Made by a program: the position numbers and the translations under genes
DNA from: Crocodylus rhombifer
Lineage: Eukaryota; Chordata; Crocodylia; Crocodylidae
Direction: 5' to 3'
Assembly (NCBI GenBank): GCA_038503035.1
Contig: JAVSML010024592.1
Location: 685,674-749,673, forward strand
DNA: 64,000 bases
Part shown: positions 58,701 to 64,000 of the stretch, in pieces
Layout of the letters: the number at the start of each line of letters is the position of its first letter
Position numbering within the stretch: the first letter of the stretch is position 1
Notes under the pieces: generated by a model
Databases searched by the model: none
Told to the model about the DNA's origin: nothing
Seen by the model: only the letters and a program-made list of their open reading frames with translations

Positions 58701-61700
58701 GGTATAACCAGCAAAGTTTACTGCACTGACAAGAGTACTCCTAGTGTGACTACAGCTTAAATTGACAAGACTGCTTTTGTTGGCATAGCTTGTTCCATGC
58801 CCTCTGAGCACAATTAGGCTACAAGAGCAGAAGCATGATATATCTGTATCTCCACCAAGGGTTTTGTCTGGCACAGTTTTGCAGCTCACAGATTATACCT
58901 CCTTGCAGCCCTGACCAGCCCTACTATGCCAGCAACAGTTTATAGTGTAGGCTTGACTGTATTCTCACTGTAGATCATCAAGGACTTGATCTGCAGTATG
59001 ATCTGTAGCCCTCTAGTGCTATTTGGCACTAGTATTACACAGCAAAGAGATGGAAGCAAACCCCTGAATATGGCTCCGGGTGCATGGATGCCATAACACG
59101 TCTGCTGTAGAACAACTTTTAGTTTATGTATCTTCTTTAATTGTTCCCCTTCAGATACTTATTTAGATTTTACATGCCAAAGTGGGTAGGAGAAAGACAA
59201 GTTTAAAGTCTTAGCTAATGAGCAAAATGATATAGCAAGTAGTAAGCAATGAGGGACTCTTTCAAGCCCAAGGTGACTTCGCAGGGGCCCACAGTTTTAT
59301 AAGATGGTTGCTAGCTGTCCGCACACTACAGAAGTGAAGTCTGTGGGTTATAGTGCTCAGTGGTTTGTTGTGACCTACAGTGTAAGTCACCTCAGGTCTC
59401 TGAGGGGCATGTAGTTAGGATTAAGGTATGGGAATCATTGGGACTTGAATCTGCCAGGTCTTGCCTATCTTCCAGTAGCCAAACAGCACCCAGAGGGTTT
59501 AGCACGTTTCCCATGCTATTAAGAAATGGCATCTATTATGTGTTAAACACCTGGGGATTGCATTCAACTATATCCTTTCATGTAAAATGCTGCAGACTCT
59601 TAGCAATTTGGAAAGCTATCTTGGGAGCTCAAGTTTTGTTTTTCCCTGACAAAAGCATTGGATCACTTGGACACAAATGTGCAGATAAAGGTAGAGCTTC
59701 AACTGCAGACTTCTGCCCAGCAACACTGCACTCAGATTTACAGAAGTGGGAAAGAAATGAGTGATGTTTTTCTTTGTATGGCTACCATTACAATCCTGTC
59801 AGCTGCTTGATTGCCACCTTTCAGAATTATTGATGGAAACCCAAGTCTTCCTGATGGCCCCTCAGGCTTATCAGGCGATGTGGTGGTGGGAAGTGATTTA
59901 TTTTTCCTTTTGCTAGACATGACATTTCCTGTTTTTCCTCTCTTAGCAGCACTCATACCCAGCCTCTTCCTCCTCAGTGGTAGAGAAGCATTGAAAATAG
60001 TTTTCCCACTAGTTTTTTCATGGGAATTGTTCTCCTACATTTTGCTTATTTTCCTGTGTGCAGTAAAGCAAAGGCTGAACCAGTCTCAGCTTCTTAGCAT
60101 GGTAGAAGTTTTTTGCAGTTATATGCAGATGCACAGTATTGGAAGCCTTGGGTTTGAAATGTCTAGACTCTCTAAAACAATATTATCAAATCTGCGTAGG
60201 ATCAGATCAACCATTCTTCTATCTAGACAATACATTCAGCCCCATACAATTTTGGTTTGGGATCTTCAGTATGAGGTCTTCGATTCTTGAGTTCCTGGCT
60301 GGTTTGTGTATGCATATTAAATATACCGGTACTTCTTAAAAGTGCCATGCAATTTCATAAAATTGTAGCAAATTAGGGTTGGAAGGGACCTCAGGAGGTC
60401 ATCTAGTCCAACCCCCTGCTCAAAGCAGGACCATCCCCAACTAGATCATCCCAGCCAAGGCTTTGTCCAGCCAGGCCTTAAACACCTCTGAAGATGGATA
60501 TTCCACCAGCTCTCTGGGTAACCTGTTCCAGTGCTTTACCTTCCTATTGACAAAATTCTTCCTAATATTTAACCTAAACTTCCCTTGCTGGAACTTGAGA
60601 CCATTGCTCCTTGTTCTATCATCTGCCATCACTGAGAACAGTCCAGCTCCATCCTCTTTGGACCCCCCTTCAGGTAGTTGAAGGCTGCTCTTAAATCCCC
60701 TCTCAGTCTTCTCTTCTCTGGACTAAATAACCCCAGTTCCCTCAGCCTCTCCTCATAAGTCATGTGCCCCAGCCCCCTAACCATTTTCCTTGCCCTCTGC
60801 TGGGCTCTCCAATTTGTCCACATCCTGTCTGTGGGGGGGCCCAAATTTGGACACAGTTTCAGGCCATATCTACTCCTGCTGTCCTTACTGTTGTTTATTT
60901 GGCTGTTTGCTGCACTTTGTCCTAGAAATAACTGCAGCACTGTCTTGCGTGCAGGTGATAAGGTGTTTGGCAATCTTTAAGGATAAAATAGGGCTGTAAA
61001 TAGGGACTACGATTCTGCGGGGGTGGGGAGCAAGGTTAAAAAAGCTATTCTTGTTGGAGTGGGGATACACTGGGAGGGATTAAACAGCGATAAGTTCTCT
61101 GTTATTGGAAGTCCGTGGCTGTTGCTCCTCCTCTGGAGTGCTGGGGTCACAAAGGTCAGTATTTTGAGTTGGGGATGAAGGGTGATTTTGATTATATTGT
61201 TTATCAATGGTCTTGGAGAGGGCTGGATGCCAAATGTGGCTATGCTGCCTGCAGATAACAAAAAGGGGCCCCATAAGCACAGTTGAATGGCGGGTTGCAT
61301 CAACAGTACCATGAATAGGTCTCGGCTTAGGGGTGGATAAGTAGTTCGCACGTTTCAGTGGAGAGAGGTGTGAAGCAATGAGGCTGGAGACAACAACGTT
61401 TGTAGGGATTATAACACAGCATAGATGGGGACATGAGGGATAATGCACAGCAGCTATGTTTGCATTTGAACCAGTTTTTGAGGTCATGTGCAGGTGGTCG
61501 AAGGCAACAAAGCTTCCAGTTCTGTATCGCCATGATGAGAGCCTGCTTCATTAAAGCTGGTCACCCAGCCCAGTAAAGACTGAGTACCAAAGAGTACTGC
61601 TATGCATCATCCAGTTGTGACAGCACTGGGGAGGGGGCGCTGGTCCAATGACAGAGAAGCGTATTGTGGGAGAGCAGGATGTGACAAGCCTTGTGGTCTT

Positions 61701-63887
61701 CCTTGGGATTGTGAAGCAGTTGAGTCACAGGATTAGGGGGAGCTTATGGGAGAAGGGAGGCTGGTAGGCCACATGGCTGAAAACACATGTGACTCTGTAG
61801 CTGCATTTAAATCCATTTTGTAATTTTTAAAGAGAGGTCAAAATAATGCGTTGTTTGACAAGTGAACAGAGTAGCAGCTGGTTTGACAAGGTAGGGTGTA
61901 GGGTTGACAAGGTAGGGTGTAGGGTTTCTCTTATGGAACAGGATTGGTGGTTCCACATCAGCAGGGGTATCAGTCTGTGATGAATGAGTTTCATGGCATC
62001 CTTTAGTGAGGACTTGAATTCTCTCTCTTTTCAGGATAGCAGTGGCCCACAGGACCATGTTCCAGAGAGGGGAAGTGCACAATAAGCCCACTGGCTTCTG
62101 GGGCATGATCAAGAGTGTTACAACATCTGCCCCAGGCAGTGAGAGTATCCTTCCTCTGTGTGCTGGTGCCAGACTGTTGGGCTGCAGCAAAGTGCCCTCC
62201 TGAGATGAAAGGAAATGTGAATAGGAAAAAACAGATGTGGAGGCTGGTGCATTACCCACCATACAGCACTTCACAAATCACAGGCCCCCATATATGCTCT
62301 GCCCCAGGGAGCTTGCGCAGTGTGAGATGCCTGCTCAGGTATGTGCAGGCCTAGGGAAATAGTTGAATGACAACAGGATAGGAAGGGTTCCTGCAGGGAG
62401 GAAAGAGAAAGGGACCTTGGTCAATGGTTAGAGCTGTAGAGAGGCAGTAATTTCTGCCAAACTACCTAGACGGCTTTAAAGTGTCCAGTGTTAATAATAC
62501 TTCAGTGGAGAGGCAAGGAGCTTTACTTAGAGCCCTGTGGGTATGGTTCTGTAGCCACGTGAAGGCCAGAGGGATGGGGAGTAGGGAAGCCATCCAATCT
62601 GTAACCCTCAGCAGGAGTCCTGTAGGTGGAGGAGATGGGAAAGTGGCATAAGGGAGTTCAGGGGGTGTGAATGTTGTAAGAACAAAGCAGTTCATTTTTG
62701 GGGGAGACCCAGTTCCATTTTTTCATGGCTGTCCCTCCATTTGCAATGCAGATCCCCTTTCAAAGGAGTTGTATTACCTAGCTATGCTGTAGCAGAGGGC
62801 GCTCAGATACTGGTTTCATACTAGGTGTTTTTCACATGGTATAAGGAGAGATTGTGTCTCTGCAGGGAGCAGAGCAATGGAGGGAGCCTCAGAAATGTGT
62901 GTTAAACTATAGGAGTTCCTACCCTTGACTTGCATGATTTGCCAGATCTGTCCCTTATCCAGCAGGAAGTGGATGCTTTGGAAGAGCTGAGTCGGCAGCT
63001 TTTTCTGGAAACTGCTGACCTGCATGCAACAAAGGTATGGAGCAGGGAAACCATCCAGATGTCAGATACAAGCTGACAGAGATGACAGTTTGGGAGAGGA
63101 GAAATGGAATTAGGCAGGAGGAACTGAATTCATATTCTGTGGGCCAAGATGAAAACTGCTGAAAGCTTGAAAACAAACAAACAAACCTAGGGAATTGGAT
63201 TGCAGTGTTCCCCCAGCTCAAATTTGTCTTGGCTCCAGTATCCTGCCTTAAAAGGCAGTGATTTGAGCTTGTGCTAGGAGAGCAAAGAGGGGGAAGCTTA
63301 GGGGCTTTCCTGCAGTTCCTCTGTAAAGCCCTATCCTAGACTTCTTTTGCAGCCTGGTCTTTCACTATAGTGCAGCCTCTCCTGGCCTCTCACTGTACTT
63401 CAGGGCTGAGTTCTCAGATTCTTCCGAAGTTCATGCTGATTTGTAACGTGAGTTAATGCTGTAATTTAAGAAGGGGGCACAGTTTAGTGGCAATCAGAAC
63501 TGTCAGTCTGGAGGACCTGTGTTTTCTCTCCAGCTCTGTCATTCCATTAGTAGTGTGGCACCTTTGGTAAGCCACTTACCCCTTCAGTGCCTTAATTTTC
63601 CCATTTGAAAGAGCAGACGCTATTTACTGGCCTCTCTCACATGAGTGTTTAGCTTTCTATATTAACATAAGGGTGATGGAAATTGTTGTGGAAGGACAAG
63701 GTAGTCGTGAGTATTATTGATGCTGGTTTAAAATGTATGAACAGAATTTCTTGTGATGAACATGGAACTATTATGTATTTTTCCCACTCTCCAGGAGAGA
63801 ATAGAATACTCCAAAACTTTCCAGGGGAAATACTTTAATTTTCTGGGCTACTTTTTCTCCATCTATTGTGTCTGGAAAATCTTCATG
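43597..63887 (+). CDS. GPR89: Golgi pH regulator (GPR89/GPHR), spliced CDS exons 1-10, 3' end outside window
   Basis: Multi-pass Golgi membrane protein, a voltage-dependent anion channel that keeps the Golgi lumen acidic. Ten exons join in frame to 909 nt (303 residues) with no stop: 43597-43638, 48010-48069, 48699-48802, 51087-51193, 54054-54155, 56451-56571, 56856-56936, 62035-62144, 62946-63034, 63795-63887. The mammalian protein is 455 aa, so about 152 residues are missing to the right. Five membrane segments fall near residues 15-27, 39-63, 80-99, 110-125 and 150-168, followed by a long luminal/cytosolic loop and the start of segment 6 (about 287-303). N-glycosylation sequons are at N180 (NVT) and N243 (NLS). 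All introns are GT...AG where both ends are visible, with lengths 4371, 629, 2284, 2860, 2295, 284, 5098, 801 and 760. The ATG is the first in the CpG-island exon and has good context (caccgccATGa). It follows GJA8 on the same strand, as in human. The A/B paralogue label is human-specific, so it is omitted. Confidence 0.96.
43797..44055 (-). mobile_element. Inverted copy of the 44752-45099 element
   Basis: The reverse complement carries ttgggactggccgtcgatgc, caaatgggtcctggt, ccttgccagcagccacag, ggcctgcaaggggctgctt and gggagaaaaacgtgg, in the same family as 44752-45099. It lies in intron 1, just after exon 1. Probably a truncated non-autonomous DNA element. Confidence 0.65.
44455..44683 (+). 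mobile_element. Non-autonomous hAT copy in GPR89 intron 1
   Basis: Begins taggggtcggcaatgtttttg and ends ccaggggttgcctagccttg. It shares its interior with 28458-28683. Flanks gtttagag and gtttatct match at 5 of 8 bases, so the target duplication is decayed. Confidence 0.72.
44691..45175 (+). mobile_element. CR1 3' end split by a DNA element (44752-45099)
   Basis: 44691-44751 reads ggctgatcctgccttggg, caggggg and ttggacta: the sense CR1 3' region. The continuation ctagatgacctccggagatg appears only at 45104-45175. The 348 bases between match the inverted copy at 43797-44055. Flanks ttggacta (44744-44751) and ctgcacta (45100-45107) match at 6 of 8, consistent with an old 8-bp duplication. Confidence 0.65.
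45440..45548 (+). mobile_element. CR1 LINE 3' fragment
   Basis: Sense CR1 tail: ataaggatgatcccgctgc, ggttggactaaatggcctct and ggaggtctgttccagccc. It lies in GPR89 intron 1 and has lost its coding part. Confidence 0.7.
45810..46119. mobile_element. 310-bp non-autonomous hAT-like element with near-perfect target duplication
   Basis: Left end caggactgtccaaccttgg and right end accagttggacagctcct are inverted. It is flanked by ccttgcat (45802-45809) and cctttcat (46120-46127), 7 of 8 identical. Located in GPR89 intron 1, with no transposase. Confidence 0.72.
46120..48009 (+). other. Rest of GPR89 intron 1, pyrimidine-rich
   Basis: 46300-46980 is T/C-rich with short frames and no domain. A weak MIR (sense; ctcagtttctctgaatttg) lies at 47080-47215. 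Nothing else was recognised. Confidence 0.45.
48010..48069 (+). CDS. GPR89: GPR89 coding exon 2 (residues 15-34)
   Basis: Acceptor TTTTTGTAG at 48009, donor GAG|GTGAGG, phase 0 at both ends. Encodes the first membrane segment ([12 protein letters not shown]) and the following charged turn RQLFKDYE. Confidence 0.95.
48699..48802 (+). CDS. GPR89: GPR89 coding exon 3 (residues 35-69)
   Basis: Acceptor CATTGCAG, donor AG|GTGAGT; ends two bases into a Ser codon. Encodes [12 protein letters not shown] and the second membrane segment, ending in GVLNS. Confidence 0.95.
48915..49090 (+). repeat. MIR SINE in GPR89 intron 3
   Basis: Sense MIR: gggtcttgagggcaagtctt, tacctccctgccttagtttc and tctgtctgtaaaataggg, followed by the ttttgaggattaa tail. 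Confidence 0.7.
49125..49215 (-). mobile_element. Short CR1 3' fragment
   Basis: Antisense CR1 tail words: agtctggaaggggtctcctg, then gtcctgtccccc. Short and diverged. Confidence 0.4.
50269..50386 (+). repeat. Left arm of an intronic inverted repeat pair (partner 55894-56013)
   Basis: About 118 bases in intron 3 that match the reverse complement of 55894-56013 at roughly 85-90% by eye. Shared words include gggatttgtgttcttgaggt, agggctgtcctgggtttt and gtggttctca. The two arms flank exons 4 and 5. Confidence 0.8.
50338..50862. mobile_element. 525-bp non-autonomous hAT-like element in intron 3
   Basis: Begins cagtggttctcaaccagcg and ends ctgttgagaaccactg: inverted ends of the common hAT-Charlie type. 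The interior is GC-richer with no transposase. No convincing 8-bp duplication. A second mini-element with agtggttttcaacc / ggctgaaaaccatt ends lies at about 50885-50965. Confidence 0.7.
51087..51193 (+). CDS. GPR89: GPR89 coding exon 4 (residues 69-105)
   Basis: Acceptor CCTTTCAG, donor T|GTGAGT. Completes the split Ser codon and encodes [11 protein letters not shown] plus the third membrane segment with the conserved [14 protein letters not shown] motif. It leaves one base of a Leu codon, which exon 5 completes. Confidence 0.95.
51422..51848. mobile_element. 427-bp non-autonomous Tigger/pogo-like (Tc1-mariner) element in intron 4
   Basis: Left end cagtaaaatccctgttatcc and right end gtaatagggattttactg are inverted, of Tigger/pogo type. 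It is preceded by TA and followed by TG, probably a decayed TA target duplication. Internal variants ttaactggaatttctggccgg and aaccggcatttttagattacc echo the ends. No transposase frame. Confidence 0.75.
51850..54053 (+). other. Rest of GPR89 intron 4
   Basis: No repeat family named. 53503-53718 holds a 71-codon minus-strand frame containing [20 protein letters not shown] that resembles no protein I recognise. The remainder shows nothing. Confidence 0.4.
54054..54155 (+). CDS. GPR89: GPR89 coding exon 5 (residues 105-139)
   Basis: Acceptor TTTTTCTCAG, donor G|GTGAGC. Encodes [15 protein letters not shown] (fourth membrane segment) and the conserved [12 protein letters not shown] turn. The ATG-led open frame here begins in the intron sequence and is not a separate gene. 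Confidence 0.95.
54156..55890 (+). other. GPR89 intron 5, left part
   Basis: Nothing recognised; short frames without domains. Confidence 0.4.
55894..56013 (-). repeat. Right arm of the intronic inverted repeat pair (partner 50269-50386)
   Basis: In intron 5, in reverse orientation. Contains the complement of the same hAT end (gatgagaaccactg) plus the same ~68 bases outside that end. The shared unit is therefore larger than the hAT element alone. Confidence 0.8.
56451..56571 (+). CDS. GPR89: GPR89 coding exon 6 (residues 139-179)
   Basis: Acceptor TCTCTCTCAG, donor AG|GTAAGA. Encodes [20 protein letters not shown] and the fifth membrane segment ending in [12 protein letters not shown]. Confidence 0.95.
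56856..56936 (+). CDS. GPR89: GPR89 coding exon 7 (residues 179-206)
   Basis: Acceptor CTCTTGCAG, donor AG|GTGAGG. Encodes the N180-V-T sequon, [18 protein letters not shown] and the basic ISKKKR stretch: amphipathic helix of the central loop. Intron 6 before it is only 284 bases. Confidence 0.95.
57050..58252 (+). mobile_element. CR1 LINE 3' end in sense, interrupted by an antisense CR1
   Basis: 57050-57467 is sense CR1: it encodes [20 protein letters not shown] and [20 protein letters not shown], then reaches cagggggctggactaga. The missing tail, gggatcccttccagctctac with the CR1 terminal gattctatga, reappears at about 58213-58252. Between them lies the antisense CR1 (57471-58212). An 18-base tandem duplication (ggttggacagactaagat) sits at 57385-57420. 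Confidence 0.8.
57471..58212 (-). mobile_element. 5'-truncated CR1 LINE, ORF2 C-terminal part, open frame of 223 codons
   Basis: Minus strand. The 3' end is next to ggtcggaagggacctgagca (the antisense CR1 tail). The open frame 58214-57543 encodes the end of the CR1 reverse transcriptase: [74 protein letters not shown] and VWNQLPREV. It lacks the catalytic FADD region and everything upstream. The unbroken frame suggests a fairly young insertion. Confidence 0.85.
58655..58962. repeat. Non-autonomous DNA element of the 'gtgctggtataac' type
   Basis: Left part gctgtgctggtataaccagc and right end ttatagtgtaggcttgac. A similar fragment lies at 19622-19760 (ttgctggtatatctatccc). Class uncertain. Confidence 0.45.
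58965..60353 (+). other. Intron 7 sequence with no recognised feature
   Basis: The 159-codon + strand frame at 59811-60290 is hydrophobic but matches no GPR89 exon or known domain, and no flanking splice sites join it in frame. Confidence 0.45.
60360..60900 (-). mobile_element. CR1 LINE 3' part in GPR89 intron 7
   Basis: Antisense CR1: the 3' end is at agggttggaagggacctcag / gaggtcatctagtcc (60376-60412). Minus-strand frames encode [38 protein letters not shown] and [40 protein letters not shown]. Two frames show at least one frameshift. Confidence 0.82.
60905..62034 (+). other. End of GPR89 intron 7
   Basis: A tandem repeat of a ~21-base unit (gttgacaaggtagggtgtag, twice) lies at about 61883-61925. 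Antisense frames up to 155 codons run across the intron and exon 8 and are shadows. Confidence 0.5.
62035..62144 (+). CDS. GPR89: GPR89 coding exon 8 (residues 206-243)
   Basis: Acceptor CTTTTCAG, donor A|GTATCC, which is a weaker match to the donor consensus. Encodes [20 protein letters not shown] and [10 protein letters not shown] in the central loop, one of the most conserved parts of the family. The phase fits exons 7 and 9 exactly. Confidence 0.94.
62946..63034 (+). CDS. GPR89: GPR89 coding exon 9 (residues 243-272)
   Basis: Acceptor TTTGCCAG, donor AAG|GTATGG. Completes N243 and encodes [20 protein letters not shown] and ETADLHATK, a charged helical segment of the central loop. Confidence 0.95.
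63480..63665 (+). repeat. MIR SINE in GPR89 intron 9
   Basis: Sense MIR: agtttagtggcaatcagaac, ggaggacctgtgttttc, agctctgtcattccattag, taagccacttaccccttcag and tgccttaattttcccatttg, in consensus order. Ends about 130 bases before exon 10. Confidence 0.78.
63795..63887 (+). CDS. GPR89: GPR89 coding exon 10 (residues 273-303)
   Basis: Acceptor CTCTCCAG, donor ATG|GTATGT, phase 0. Encodes [20 protein letters not shown] and the start of membrane segment 6 ([11 protein letters not shown]). It is the last exon in the window. Confidence 0.95.
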
Positions 63888-64000
63888 GTATGTAAAAGTC
63901 TTATTTTGTTGTTTTTAGATGCAGTTTACCTGGAGAGTTGTATCTCTCCTAGATTGTACTTTGCACACAGCTTTGGGCCTGTATCTTGAGAGTAGTCTTT

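Noticed and set aside
58440..58889. 149-codon minus-strand frame in intron 7
   Set aside because: Overlaps a DNA-element repeat; no domain and no start context.
59811..60290. 159-codon hydrophobic frame in GPR89 intron 7 as an extra exon or gene
   Set aside because: Exons 7 and 8 already join in phase exactly as in the family. No matching residues or usable splice sites around it.
61807..62274. 155-codon minus-strand frame
   Set aside because: Antisense shadow of GPR89 exon 8.

Overview
This is eukaryotic, non-mammalian amniote DNA. Two vertebrate genes lie on the + strand: an essentially complete single-coding-exon connexin, GJA8 (Cx50, lens gap junctions), at 30549-31712, and the first ten coding exons of GPR89 (GPHR, Golgi pH regulator) from 43597 to 63887. 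GPR89 runs off the right edge; by family length its last ~152 residues lie outside. GJA8 followed by GPR89 on the same strand matches the arrangement at human 1q21. CR1 LINEs, many short non-autonomous hAT elements, MIR-type SINEs and a family of palindrome-rich MITEs point to an archelosaur. I favour a crocodilian, where 'Chompy' MITEs are known, but cannot exclude a turtle.

Layout. 1-30.5 kb: intergenic, no gene recognised; palindromic MITE copies, a degraded CR1/L3-type LINE (14.5-16.7 kb, - strand), a CR1 split by two later insertions (21.1-23.0 kb), and hAT elements, three of which have 8-bp target-site duplications that I could read (20.3, 26.7 and 28.5 kb). 30.5-32.5 kb: GJA8 coding exon, 3' UTR and a good poly(A) signal. 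32.5-43.0 kb: intergenic, with MIRs and more MITEs. 43.0-43.7 kb: CpG-island promoter of GPR89. 43.6-64 kb: GPR89, with all ten introns starting GT and the nine complete ones ending AG. Its introns carry hAT, Tigger-like and CR1 insertions, including a CR1 nested inside an antiparallel CR1 in intron 7.

The two genes are not known to work together: GJA8 makes lens-fibre gap-junction channels, GPR89 a Golgi anion channel used in every cell. The window contains no prokaryotic-type system, CRISPR array, operon or tRNA gene. The most interesting points are the structure of the palindromic MITE family (including a 36-bp perfect palindrome), the readable insertion histories, and an inverted repeat pair flanking GPR89 exons 4-5 that could favour circular RNA.
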